DNA from: Agromyces mediolanus
Lineage (GTDB): Bacteria > Actinomycetota > Actinomycetes > Actinomycetales > Microbacteriaceae
Assembly: GCF_014648575.1 (NCBI RefSeq)
Contig: NZ_BMRJ01000001.1
Location: forward strand, 1,713,608 to 1,777,607
Length of the DNA: 64,000 nt
Reading direction: 5' to 3'
The notes beneath the pieces were generated by a model. That model was not told the origin of the DNA and ran no database searches. It saw only the letters and a list, made by a program, of their open reading frames with translations. Within the stretch, counting starts at the first letter, position 1. Each line of letters starts with the position of its first letter. Of this stretch, positions 33,127 through 42,289 are shown piece after piece. A program made the position numbers and the translations under genes.

Positions 33127-34604
33127 CCGCGCGACGGACGCTCGTCACCGCGGACTGGGTCGTCGCCCGGGCCGGGGAGCGGACCGCACTGCTCAGGCAG
33201 GGCGCCGTGCTCGTCGAGGGGGAACGGATCGCCGCCGTCGGCCGACCCGGCGATCCCGCGCTCGCCGGAGCGGTCGACGAGCGCATCGAGCTCGGCCGGA
33301 GCGTCCTCATGCCCGGCCTCATCGACCTCGACGCGCTCGCCGACCTCGACCACCTCCAGCTCGACGCCTGGGGCGACGCCGCCCACGAGCAACGCCTCGG
33401 CTGGTCGGCCGACTACGCCGCGCACGGCCGGCGCGAGGTGCTCTCGGCCGAGGACCGCTCCACGATGCGGCGGTACGCGCTCGCGCAGCTCGCGCTGCAC
33501 GGCATCACGAGCTTCGCGCCCATCGCCTCGGAGGTGCACTCGGCCTGGGCCGAGCGGCACGACGATCTCCTTGACGTCGCGCGCACTGCCTCGGCGTTCG
33601 GACTGCGCGCCTTCCTCGGCCCGAGCTACCGCTCAGGGGTGCACGTCACCGACGAACGGGGCGTCGCCGCGATCCACTGGGAGGACGAGCTCGGCCGAGC
33701 CGGCTTCGCCGACGCGGTGCGCTTCCTCGACACGGTCGAACGCCTCGACGACCCGCTCGTCACCGGGATCCTCGCCCCGTGCCGGATCGAGACGCTGCGT
33801 GAGGAGCTGCTGCACGAGACCGGCCGGGTCTCGGCCGAGCGGGGCGTCCGGGTCCGGGTGCACGCCTTCCAGGACCACGCCGAACGCGAGCTCATCGCGG
33901 CGGCCAGCGGCACGACGCCGCTCGGCCTCATCGAACGGGCCGGCCTGCTGAACGAGCGCCTCGTCCTCGCGCACGGGGTCTACCTCGACGTGCATCCCGA
34001 CGTCGCGGGCGAAGACCTCGGCGACCTCGCGGCGCTCGCCGGAGCGGGGGCCAGCATCATCCACTGCCCGCTCACGAACGCCAGATACGCCTTCCTCCTC
34101 GAACGGCTGTCCGACTACCTCGACGCGGGGGTGAACATCGCCCTCGGCACCGACTCGTTCCCGCCGGACCTGATCCGCGGCATCGACGCCGGGGTGCACC
34201 TCGCGAAGGCGCAGCACGGCGAGCTGTCGCGGGGATCGCTCGCCGAGTACTTCGAGGCGGCGACCCTCGGCGGTGCGCACGCACTCGGCCGTCCCGATCT
34301 CGGCCGGATCGCGCCCGGTGCGAGCGCCGACCTCGTCGCGTTCGGCCTCGACGAGTTCCGCACCGGACCGGTCGACGATCCGCTGCGCGCGCTCGTGCTC
34401 GCGGGATCCGCGCGGGACACCAGGTTCAGCATGGTCGCTGGCCGGCCTGTCGTGGTGGACGGGGCGCTGCCGGGCGTCGACCTCGCCGCGCTCGCGGTCG
34501 AGGCGCAGCGGATCTTCGAGCAGCTTCGCGCGGCCTACGCCGAGCGCGACGTGCGACCGGGGGACGGTCCGCTGTTCCCGGGCACGTTCCCGCTGCTCGG
34601 CTGA
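33123..34604 (+). CDS. amidohydrolase family protein (TRZ/ATZ-like) lacking the N-terminal HxH
   Basis: A 493-residue amidohydrolase. The family's first metal motif after P-G-x-I-D normally reads H-x-H; here residues about 66-75 read L-I-D-L-D-A-L-A-D-L-D-H, so the paired His are absent. Other metal-site elements remain: V-R-V-H-A-F-Q, L-A-H-G-V-Y, I-H-C-P-L-T-N and L-G-T-D-S-F-P-P-D. It may bind one metal with Asp and a displaced His, or belong to a distinct subfamily. GTG 33123 overlaps the ATPase stop, so it closes the ABC operon. Confidence 0.8.
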   Translation: MTARRTLVTADWVVARAGERTALLRQGAVLVEGERIAAVGRPGDPALAGAVDERIELGRSVLMPGLIDLDALADLDHLQLDAWGDAAHEQRLGWSADYAAHGRREVLSAEDRSTMRRYALAQLALHGITSFAPIASEVHSAWAERHDDLLDVARTASAFGLRAFLGPSYRSGVHVTDERGVAAIHWEDELGRAGFADAVRFLDTVERLDDPLVTGILAPCRIETLREELLHETGRVSAERGVRVRVHAFQDHAERELIAAASGTTPLGLIERAGLLNERLVLAHGVYLDVHPDVAGEDLGDLAALAGAGASIIHCPLTNARYAFLLERLSDYLDAGVNIALGTDSFPPDLIRGIDAGVHLAKAQHGELSRGSLAEYFEAATLGGAHALGRPDLGRIAPGASADLVAFGLDEFRTGPVDDPLRALVLAGSARDTRFSMVAGRPVVVDGALPGVDLAALAVEAQRIFEQLRAAYAERDVRPGDGPLFPGTFPLLG

Positions 34605-34620
34605 CGAGCCGCCGGCCGGG

Positions 34621-34671
34621 GTCCAGCCGAGCGAAGCTCAGGGACACGCCGCGTTCCCGCCGAGGCTGGAC
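34621..34671 (+). other. intergenic inverted repeat before the PBP gene
   Basis: GTCCAGCC (34621-34628) and GGCTGGAC (34664-34671) are perfect inverted repeats enclosing a smaller GAGC/GCTC hairpin. The 90-base gap must contain the operon end and the PBP promoter; a clear -10 is not seen. Confidence 0.4.
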
Positions 34672-34694
34672 ATGGGGGAGGTGCTGGGGTTCCA

Positions 34695-37109
34695 TTGAAC
34701 GAGGGGCCCTCGTCCGGGGGGACGGCGGGCGACCGCGACGCAGCATCGGGGAGACAGACGCGGATGGATCGGAATCTCCGGAATCGGGACTTCATCGACC
34801 GGCGCACACCGCTCGGGGTGCTCGGCGGGCTGCTCGGGCTCGTCGTCGCCTCCGCGGCCGCGGGCGCGCTCATCGTCGCCGGCATGACCCCGGTGATCGG
34901 GCTCGTCGGCGCCTCCGCCACGCAGTCGATCGGCATGTTCGAGAGCCTTCCCGGGTATCTCGACATCGAGGAGCCCTCGGAGAAGAGCAACATCTACGCG
35001 ACCGCGTCCGACGGCAGCCAGGTACTGCTCGCCTCGTTCTACGAGCAGAACCGCGTCGAGGTGGGCTGGGACCAGGTCGGGCAGTTCGTGAAGGACGCCG
35101 TCGTCGCGGGGGAGGACCCGCGGTTCTACGATCACGGCGGCGTCGACGTGCAGGGCACGCTTCGCGCGGCGGTGAAGACCGTCACCGGCGGCAATACCCA
35201 GGGCGGATCGTCGATCGCTCAGCAGTACGTCAAGAACGTCCGGGTGCAGGAGTGCGAGACCGAGTCCGGCGACGCGGCGATCGCGGAGGCGGAGGAGCAG
35301 GCGACGGCGGAGGGTCGGGAGCTCACGAGCGAGGAGCGCGACCAGCTCGTCGCGGACGCGAAGGAGAGCTGCTACGACAAGGTCACCGAGACCAGCCTCG
35401 ACCGCAAGCTGAAGGAGGCGCGCTACGCGATCGGCGTCGAGAAGCGCTACTCGAAGGATCAGATCCTGCTCGCGTACCTGAACATCGCCGGCTTCGGCGG
35501 CACCGTGTACGGCATCGAGGCGGCCGCGAACTACTACTACGGCACGACGGCCGCGAACCTCAGCCTCGCGCAGGCCGCCTCGCTGGTCGCGATCGTGAAC
35601 AACCCCGAGAAGTTCCGGATCGACCAGCCCGACAACGAGCGCAACGGCGCGGCCGACGGCTACCGGAACAACACCGACCGGCGCAACTACATCCTGCGCG
35701 AGATGCTGAAGCTCAAGAAGATCACCCAGGAGCAGTACGACGAGGCCATCGCCACGCCCGTGACCCCGACGATCGTCGAGCCGAGCACGGGCTGCCAGAC
35801 GGCGGGCGGCAGCGCCTACTTCTGCGACTACGTCAAGACGATCCTGGAGACGGACCCCGCCTTCGGCGAGGACAGCGCGGAGCGCCTCGCGAACTTCCGA
35901 CGGGGCGGCTACAACGTGTACACCACCCTCGACCTCGACCTCCAGGCCGCCGCCGAGGCCGCCATCGCCGAGAACGTGCCGCAGACCTACCCCGGCTGGG
36001 ACCTCGGCGCGGTGATCTCGAGCGTGCAGGTCGGCACCGGCCGGGTCCTCGCGATGGCGCAGAACAAGATCTACAGCCAGGACCCGTCCGTGCTGGCCCA
36101 GGGGCCGCAGTACTCGAGCGTCAACTACAACACCGACTTCGACCACGGCGGATCGAGCGGCTTCCAGCCCGGCTCGTCCTACAAGGTCTTCACCCTCGCC
36201 GAGTGGCTGAAGGAGGGCCACGCGCTCACCGAGCGGGTCGACTCGAAGCCGAAGGCGAACTGGGGCTCGTTCCGGGACAGCTGCGACGGCACCCAGGTGG
36301 CGACCGGGTGGAACCCCAAGAACGACGCGAACGAGTCGGGCGGGAACTACACGGCGCTCGAGTCGACGACCGGTTCCATCAATACGGGCTACGTCGGGAT
36401 GGCGAAGCAGCTCGACCTCTGCGGCATCCGCAAGACCGCCGAGGCCTTCGGCGTGCACCGGGCGAACGGCGGGCCGCTCGAGCAGTACCCCTCGACCATC
36501 CTCGGGACGAACGAAGTGGCGCCGCTCACGATGGCGATCGCCTACGCGGGCATCGCCAACGACGGTGTGACCTGCACGCCCGTCGTCATCGACCGCATCG
36601 TGGACCGCAACGGCGAGGAGCTCCCGGTGCCGCAGACCTCGTGCACGGCCGCGGTCTCACCTGAGGTCGCGGGCGCCATGCACTACGCGATGAGCCGGGT
36701 GATGTCCGGCGGCACGGCCACCGCGTCGAACCGCGCCGTCGAACCGTACGTGCCGCTGATCGGCAAGACCGGCACGACGGACGGCAACAAGGACACCTGG
36801 ATGGTCGGCGCGTCCACCGCGGTCGCGACCGCCGCCGCCTTGGTGAGCGTGAACGGCGAGGCGAACCAGCGCGGCATCTACTTCGACAGCGGGCAGGCCG
36901 CGACCGCCCGGCACCGGATGTGGCCGCGCGTGATGTCCGTGGCCGCGGCGAAGTACGGCGGCGGCGAGTTCTCGATGGCCGGTCCCGGGCCGGTCGCGCC
37001 GCGCGCGGGCACCACGCCGACGGCGGACCCCACCGGTGCCGGTCAGGACTCCGCGGATCGCGGCGACGAGCCCGGACGCGGCGACGAGGGCGACGACTCC
37101 GACGACTGA
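34695..37109 (+). CDS. class A penicillin-binding protein (transglycosylase/transpeptidase)
   Basis: An 804-residue bifunctional peptidoglycan synthase from TTG 34695; ATG 34764 (781 residues, GGGGAG upstream) is an equally good start. One membrane span at about residues 45-65. The GT51 domain shows E-D-P-R-F-Y-D-H-G-G-V-D and G-G-S-S-I-A-Q-Q-Y-V-K-N. The transpeptidase domain has the S-x-x-K motif in Q-P-G-S-S-Y-K, S-I-N in T-G-S-I-N-T and K-T-G-T-T. A disordered acidic tail with Asp/Gly follows. It polymerises and cross-links wall glycan outside the membrane. Confidence 0.92.
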   Translation: MNEGPSSGGTAGDRDAASGRQTRMDRNLRNRDFIDRRTPLGVLGGLLGLVVASAAAGALIVAGMTPVIGLVGASATQSIGMFESLPGYLDIEEPSEKSNIYATASDGSQVLLASFYEQNRVEVGWDQVGQFVKDAVVAGEDPRFYDHGGVDVQGTLRAAVKTVTGGNTQGGSSIAQQYVKNVRVQECETESGDAAIAEAEEQATAEGRELTSEERDQLVADAKESCYDKVTETSLDRKLKEARYAIGVEKRYSKDQILLAYLNIAGFGGTVYGIEAAANYYYGTTAANLSLAQAASLVAIVNNPEKFRIDQPDNERNGAADGYRNNTDRRNYILREMLKLKKITQEQYDEAIATPVTPTIVEPSTGCQTAGGSAYFCDYVKTILETDPAFGEDSAERLANFRRGGYNVYTTLDLDLQAAAEAAIAENVPQTYPGWDLGAVISSVQVGTGRVLAMAQNKIYSQDPSVLAQGPQYSSVNYNTDFDHGGSSGFQPGSSYKVFTLAEWLKEGHALTERVDSKPKANWGSFRDSCDGTQVATGWNPKNDANESGGNYTALESTTGSINTGYVGMAKQLDLCGIRKTAEAFGVHRANGGPLEQYPSTILGTNEVAPLTMAIAYAGIANDGVTCTPVVIDRIVDRNGEELPVPQTSCTAAVSPEVAGAMHYAMSRVMSGGTATASNRAVEPYVPLIGKTGTTDGNKDTWMVGASTAVATAAALVSVNGEANQRGIYFDSGQAATARHRMWPRVMSVAAAKYGGGEFSMAGPGPVAPRAGTTPTADPTGAGQDSADRGDEPGRGDEGDDSDD

Positions 37110-37125
37110 GCCCCGCTCGCGGAGC

Positions 37126-37171
37126 ACGGCGCCGTACGGCGCCGTTCGCCGGTCTGAGTTCGCCGCTCAGA
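37126..37171. terminator. palindrome and hairpin between PBP and MBL genes
   Basis: A perfect 20-base palindrome made of two ACGGCGCCGT units lies at 37126-37145, followed by TCTGAG-N7-CTCAGA (37153-37171). They lie between convergent stops and probably end transcription from both sides. Confidence 0.5.
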
Positions 37172-37180
37172 GGTCGCCGC

Positions 37181-37819
37181 TCAGAAGTCGATCGTGTCGC
37201 CGGGCTCGAGCGCCAGGTACGCCGAGCCCGCCCGCTCGGCGGCCCACGCGAGTCGCGCGTTCGCGAGGTCCTTGCCGGCGCGCGAGAGCAGCATCTCGTG
37301 GGTCGGGAACGCCCGGCGCGGTGCGACCGCCTCGACGTAGTCCATCGCCTCGCTGAGCCGCATCCAGGGCGCGCCCGCGGGGGCGGCGAGCACGTCGACG
37401 TCGACGCCCTCGGGGGCGGTGAACGCGTCGCCGCCGTAGTACAGCGCGTCGTTCACGAGCACGCCGAGGTTGTCGATGACGGGGATGGCCGGGTGGATCA
37501 CTGCGTGCCGGCCGCCGAAGAAGCGGAGCCGGAACGGGCCGAGCTCGCGCTCCTCACCGGCCCGCACGGTCTCCACCGCGTACCCGCTCGCGGCGGCGGC
37601 GACCCCGGCCGGCCCGAAGATGCGGGCGTCCGGGCTCTGCTCCAGGATGCGGTCGAGTTGGGCGGGCGTCCAGTGGTCGTCGTGCTCGTGCGTGATGACG
37701 ACGGCGAGCGTGCCCTGCGCCTCCGTGATCGGCGTCGTGAACTTGCCCGGATCGATGAAGAGCCGGTCCCCGGAGTCCTCCAGGACGAGGGCGGCGTGCT
37801 CGAGCTTGGTGAGGCGCAT
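37181..37819 (-). CDS. MBL-fold metal-dependent hydrolase (UlaG-like)
   Basis: A 212-residue metallo-beta-lactamase-fold protein of the L-ascorbate-6-phosphate lactonase-like type. It begins M-R-L-T-K-L-E-H-A-A-L, typical of this subfamily, and has T-H-E-H-D-D-H (metal motif H-x-H-x-D-H), G-G-R-H-A-V and G-G-D-A. The ATG 37819 is preferred over an ATG five codons upstream by the family N-terminus. It is a single gene convergent to the PBP. The substrate is unknown. Confidence 0.82.
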   Translation of the reverse strand: MRLTKLEHAALVLEDSGDRLFIDPGKFTTPITEAQGTLAVVITHEHDDHWTPAQLDRILEQSPDARIFGPAGVAAAASGYAVETVRAGEERELGPFRLRFFGGRHAVIHPAIPVIDNLGVLVNDALYYGGDAFTAPEGVDVDVLAAPAGAPWMRLSEAMDYVEAVAPRRAFPTHEMLLSRAGKDLANARLAWAAERAGSAYLALEPGDTIDF

Positions 37820-37928
37820 GCCTCGAGCCAACACCCGCGCGGCGCCGTGCGCAAGCAGCGCTGGAGCGCGTGGTTCCGGCCTCCGTTCCGGTCCGCGGGC
37901 GGGGTCTCGGCGGCGGGCCGGGCTCGAT

Positions 37929-37958
37929 TTGGAATGTGCTCCGAACGTGTGTCATACT
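37929..37958 (+). promoter_or_regulatory. promoter of the tRNA-Glu gene
   Basis: TTGGAA (37929-37934) and CATACT (37953-37958) are spaced by 18 bases, about 40 bases before the mature tRNA. Confidence 0.6.
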
Positions 37959-37997
37959 CTTCGAGTTGCCGGAAACGGAACGAGATTCCGAAGACAC

Positions 37998-38070
37998 GGC
38001 CCCATCGTTTAGCGGCCTAGGACGCCGCCCTCTCACGGCGGTAGCGCGGGTTCAAATCCCGCTGGGGTCA
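37998..38070 (+). tRNA. tRNA-Glu, anticodon CTC
   Basis: A 73-base cloverleaf without encoded CCA. The acceptor arms GGCCCCA and TGGGGTC pair with one G-U. The anticodon stem CCGCC/GGCGG encloses the seven-base loop with CTC at 38032-38034. The T arm GCGGG/CCCGC carries TTCAAAT. CTC decodes GAG, the dominant Glu codon in this GC-rich genome. A terminator follows within 20 bases, so it is a single-gene transcript. Confidence 0.97.
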
Positions 38071-38088
38071 CGATCGGCAACACGGCGC

Positions 38089-38114
38089 AAAGCCCTCGCG
38101 AAAGCGAGGGCTTT
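38089..38114 (+). terminator. terminator of tRNA-Glu
   Basis: AAAGCCCTCGC-GAAA-GCGAGGGCTTT is a perfect 11-base-pair stem with a GAAA tetraloop, ending in a short T-run. Confidence 0.92.
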
Positions 38115-38117
38115 CGT

Positions 38118-38170
38118 CGTTTCCGGGCGGCGTTATCGGGCAGCGTTTCCGGGCAGCGTTTCCGGGCGCG
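38118..38170 (+). repeat. four 13-base tandem repeats
   Basis: Units of the form CGTTTCCGGGCRG start at 38118, 38131, 38144 and 38157; the second has TAT for TTT and C changes, and the last ends GCG. The array lies between the tRNA terminator and the YqhA-gene terminator and codes for nothing. Confidence 0.75.
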
Positions 38171-38197
38171 GTTCCAGACCGTCGCCGCGTCGGCGCC

Positions 38198-38248
38198 GGA
38201 ACGGCGGATGCCCCGGGGCAGGTGCTGCTCCGGGGCATCCGCCGTTCC
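38198..38248 (-). terminator. 19-base-pair hairpin terminator after the YqhA-like gene
   Basis: A perfect 19-base-pair stem (38198-38216 with 38230-38248) with a 13-base loop lies ten bases beyond the stop of the minus-strand gene. Confidence 0.75.
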
Positions 38249-38257
38249 TCGGCCGGG

Positions 38258-38956
38258 TCAGTGCCGCGGCGGCGCGGCCGCGTGCTCCTGCGGCGCGGGC
38301 GACGCGGCGACGGCCGCACCGTGCTCCGCTCCGGCGACCGGTACCGGGACGCCGTCGTGGGTCTCGCCGGGGTGGGCGCGGTGGTAGGACATCCGGTCGA
38401 TCCAGGCGAGGGCGAGCGCCGACAGGATGAACACGCAGTGGATGATGACCTGCCACATCACGCCGGTGGAGGTGTACTTCTCGCCGTTCTCGACCGCGCC
38501 CTGCTCGGTGATCGCCCCGACCCCGATGAAGGTCTTGAGCAGGTGGATGGACGAGATGCCGATGATGGCCATCGCGAGCTTCACCTTCAGCACGTTCGCG
38601 TTGACGTGCGAGAGCCACTCGGGCTGGTCGGGGTGCCCGTCGACCTTGATGCGGGAGACGAAGGTCTCGTAGCCGCCGATGATGACCATGATCAGCAGGT
38701 TCGCGATCATGACCACGTCGATGAGGCCGAGGACGACGAGCATGATCTGCGCCTCGGTGAGGGCGTGCTCGAGGTTGAAGACGCCCTCGAGGAGGTGCCA
38801 GAGCTCCTTCAGGAACACCCACACGTAGATGCCCTGGGCGACGATCAGCCCGAGGTACAGCGGGGCTTGCAGCCAGCGGCTGGTGAAGATCAAGAGCCCG
38901 ATGGCTTTCGACCACGGGGCGGTTCGGTAGGTGGGCGGCGTCGTCTGGGCGCTCAT
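38258..38956 (-). CDS. YqhA/UPF0114 family membrane protein (TIGR00645 type)
   Basis: A 232-residue inner-membrane protein with four spans. The segment L-G-L-I-D-V-V-M-I-A-N-L-L-I-M-V (broken here) with G-G-Y-E-T-F-V-S-R-I and the later L-A-M-A-I-I-G-I-S-S-I-H-L-L-K are hallmarks of the UPF0114 family. The C-terminus carries a His/Ala/Pro-rich tail. The ATG 38956 has GAGGAG upstream. Function is unknown. It is divergent from the TerC gene. Confidence 0.85.
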   Translation of the reverse strand: MSAQTTPPTYRTAPWSKAIGLLIFTSRWLQAPLYLGLIVAQGIYVWVFLKELWHLLEGVFNLEHALTEAQIMLVVLGLIDVVMIANLLIMVIIGGYETFVSRIKVDGHPDQPEWLSHVNANVLKVKLAMAIIGISSIHLLKTFIGVGAITEQGAVENGEKYTSTGVMWQVIIHCVFILSALALAWIDRMSYHRAHPGETHDGVPVPVAGAEHGAAVAASPAPQEHAAAPPRH

Positions 38957-39003
38957 CGGTCTCCTCGATTTCCGGGGGTACGAGTCTATGTCCGCGATTC
39001 CGC

Positions 39004-39009
39004 TAGACT
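39004..39009 (+). promoter_or_regulatory. promoter of the TerC transcript
   Basis: A TAGACT -10 element would start transcription near 39016, at the 5' edge of the riboswitch. Confidence 0.55.
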
Positions 39010-39015
39010 TCCCGG

Positions 39016-39160
39016 AGCGAAGGGGAGTATCCCGCGGTGCGCGAGCGCCGTGAGCCACGATCGTCAGTACGAACGCCGATGAAGACGTTCCGGGCGTGGC
39101 AGCGCGAGAGCGCGGAGGAGAGACTTTCGGGTTCCGTCAACCCCACAACTCCCCGAAAGG
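39016..39160 (+). promoter_or_regulatory. yybP-ykoY type (Mn2+) riboswitch controlling terC
   Basis: The leader shows features of the yybP-ykoY aptamer: GCGAAGGGGAGTA at the 5' side, GATGAAGACG in the middle and GAGGAGAGACTTTCGG at the 3' side. P1 can form between 39018-39023 and 39124-39129. The 3' strand of P1 also belongs to CTTTCGGG (39124-39131), which is perfectly complementary to CCCGAAAG (39152-39159), the ribosome-binding site of terC. The two pairings exclude each other, as expected of a translational switch that opens when Mn2+ binds. Most known members sit before Mn exporters or TerC/Alx genes. Confidence 0.72.
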
Positions 39161-39166
39161 CCGCCT

Positions 39167-40189
39167 GTGCTCGAGCTCCCCATCTGGTTCGAAGTCGGAT
39201 CCCTCGTGGTCCTGACCCTGATCCTCATCGCCGACCTGCTACTGGTCGTGAAGCGTCCCCACGTGCCCTCGTTCAAGGAGTCCACCCTCTGGGTCGTCTT
39301 CTACGTCGTGCTCGCGCTGATCTTCGCCGGCCTGATGTTCCTCCTCGGCGACGCCGAGCACGGCGGGCAGTTCCTCGCCGGCTGGTTGACGGAATACAGC
39401 CTCTCGATCGACAACCTGTTCGTCTTCGTCATCATCATGGCCAGGTTCCAGGTGCCGCGGAAACTCCAGCAGGAGGTGCTCATGGTGGGCATCATCCTCG
39501 CCCTGGTGCTGCGCGGCATCTTCATCCTGCTGGGCGCCTCGCTCATCGAGAACTTCAGCTGGATCTTCTACCTCTTCGGCGCCTGGCTGGTGTGGACCGC
39601 GATCGGGCAGATCCGCGGCGGGCACGACGACGAGCAGCAGAAGGACTCGTTCCTCATCCGGGGCCTTCGTCGCCGGGTGCGCCTCAGCGACGACTTCGAC
39701 GGCGTGAAGCTGCGCACCACGATCGACGGTCAGCGCTTCTTCACCCCGATGCTCATCGTCTTCGTGGCGATCGGCACCACCGACCTGCTGTTCGCGCTCG
39801 ACTCCATCCCGGCGATCTTCGGCATCACGCAGAGCCCGTTCATCGTCTTCACGGCGAACGTCTTCGCGCTGATGGGCCTGCGCCAGCTGTACTTCCTGCT
39901 GGGCGGTCTCCTGGAGCGCCTCGAGTACCTCAAGTACGGCATCGCCTTCATCCTCGCCTTCATCGGTGTGAAGCTCGTGCTGCACGCGATGCACGTGAAC
40001 GAACTCCCGTTCATCAACGGCGGCCAGCACATCGAGTGGGCCCCCGAGATCTCCACCTGGATGTCTCTCGGCGTCATCCTCTCGGCCATGCTCGTCGCGA
40101 CCGTCGCGAGCCTCGTCAAGGCGCGGATCGACGCGCGCCGTCGCGGGCACACCCTGATGGAAGAGGTGCCGCACTTCACCGAGGACTGA
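39167..40189 (+). CDS. TerC family integral membrane protein (Alx-like)
   Basis: A 340-residue protein with about eight to nine spans. The acidic metal motif in S-L-S-I-D-N-L-F-V-F (first half) and its counterpart in L-F-A-L-D-S-I-P-A-I-F (second half) are the TerC/Alx signatures; the central cytosolic loop is charged. Members export or handle manganese or protect against metal and tellurite stress. The GTG start at 39167 with GAAAGG is fixed by the riboswitch platform. The leader suggests that expression rises with Mn2+. Confidence 0.9.
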   Translation: MLELPIWFEVGSLVVLTLILIADLLLVVKRPHVPSFKESTLWVVFYVVLALIFAGLMFLLGDAEHGGQFLAGWLTEYSLSIDNLFVFVIIMARFQVPRKLQQEVLMVGIILALVLRGIFILLGASLIENFSWIFYLFGAWLVWTAIGQIRGGHDDEQQKDSFLIRGLRRRVRLSDDFDGVKLRTTIDGQRFFTPMLIVFVAIGTTDLLFALDSIPAIFGITQSPFIVFTANVFALMGLRQLYFLLGGLLERLEYLKYGIAFILAFIGVKLVLHAMHVNELPFINGGQHIEWAPEISTWMSLGVILSAMLVATVASLVKARIDARRRGHTLMEEVPHFTED

Positions 40190-40215
40190 CGCCGCGGCGT
40201 CACCTCGACCGAGCC

Positions 40216-40247
40216 GAACGGGCCGGGCCGCGCGGCCCGGCCCGTTC
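40216..40247 (+). terminator. terminator of terC
   Basis: A perfect 14-base-pair stem (40216-40229 with 40234-40247) with a GCGC loop, followed by CTCTTGG. Confidence 0.8.
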
Positions 40248-40254
40248 CTCTTGG

Positions 40255-40260
40255 TAGCGT
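40255..40260 (+). promoter_or_regulatory. promoter of the PP2C-kinase operon
   Basis: A TAGCGT -10-like hexamer directly follows the terC terminator; transcription would start near 40267, leaving a leader of about 47 bases with AGGGGAGG before GTG 40314. Confidence 0.5.
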
Positions 40261-40313
40261 GGTCTCCGGCTCGCCCGCGACCGGCGTGATCGAGCCGGCC
40301 AGGGGAGGCGAGC

Positions 40314-41170
40314 GTGGCGATCGACGACGAGGGGCGCACAGCACTGCCGCACGGCGGGGCGGTGATCGCCCACAGCGCGTCGAGCGACGTCGGTCGGGTG
40401 CGGCAGGTGAACGAGGACTCCTACCTCGCCGAGGCCCCCGTCTACCTGGTCGCCGACGGCATGGGCGGGCACGCGAAGGGCGATGCCGCGAGCCGGGCCG
40501 TGCTCGAGACCTTCCGGCGGCACCTCGAGTTCGGCCGCGTGTCGACACCGGAGCAGATCCTCGACGCCATCCACTCCTCGAACGAGGCCGTCCGCGCGCT
40601 CAGCGACGACGGCGAGCTCGGCACGGCGGTGGCAGGCACGACGCTCGCGGGGGTGGCCCTCGTGGACGCGGGAGCGGACGACGGGCTCCGCTGGATGGCC
40701 TTCAACGTCGGCGACTCGCGGGTCTACGCCTGGGACGGCCGTCGGCTCCGCCAGGTGAGCGTCGACCACTCCGCCGTGCAGGAGCTCGTGGACGCCGGGG
40801 TCATCCGCCAATCGGAGGCGGAGCGGCATCCGGAGCGGAACGTGATCACCCGAGCGCTCGGCGCCGAGGAGTCCGTGGAGCCGGACGTCTGGCTGCTGCC
40901 CACGGAGGGACGCCAGGTGTTCCTCATCTGCTCCGACGGCCTCACCAAGGAACTCGACGACCACGCCATCGCCGAGGTGCTCGCGACCGGCCGCGGCCAC
41001 GCGCACGGCCTCGCCGGCGAGCTCGTCGACCAGGCGCTCGCCCGCGGCGGCCGCGACAACGTCACGGTCGTCGTCGTCGAGGCGGAGAGCGGCCACCACG
41101 GGGTCGACGAGGAGACGACCAGGGACCGTGCACCGGCCCCGGAGGACACGCTGCCCAGGAGGGGCGAGGC

Positions 41171-41174
<4 letters not shown>
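40314..41174 (+). CDS. PP2C family Ser/Thr protein phosphatase
   Basis: A 286-residue metal-dependent phosphatase. All catalytic motifs are present: N-E-D-S (41-44), V-A-D-G-M-G-G-H, G-D-S-R, C-S-D-G-L-T and G-G-R-D-N-V-T. It has no membrane span. It should remove phosphates added by the kinase encoded two genes later, including from the FHA partners. The GTG start at 40314 has AGGGGAGG upstream. The 3' end overlaps the FHA gene by 4 bases. Confidence 0.92.

Positions 41175-42288
<1,114 letters not shown>

Positions 42289-42289
<1 letters not shown>

Noticed and set aside
34764-37109. Shorter PBP start at ATG 34764 as the only option
   Set aside because: Both starts have Shine-Dalgarno-like sequences and neither affects the membrane span or domains, so the choice cannot be settled from the sequence.
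38118-38170. CRISPR-like array
   Set aside because: The units are 13 bases and directly adjacent, without spacers or cas genes.
37998-38170. Attachment site of a genomic island at tRNA-Glu
   Set aside because: No second copy of the tRNA 3' end and no integrase are in the window; the flanking genes look like ordinary chromosome.
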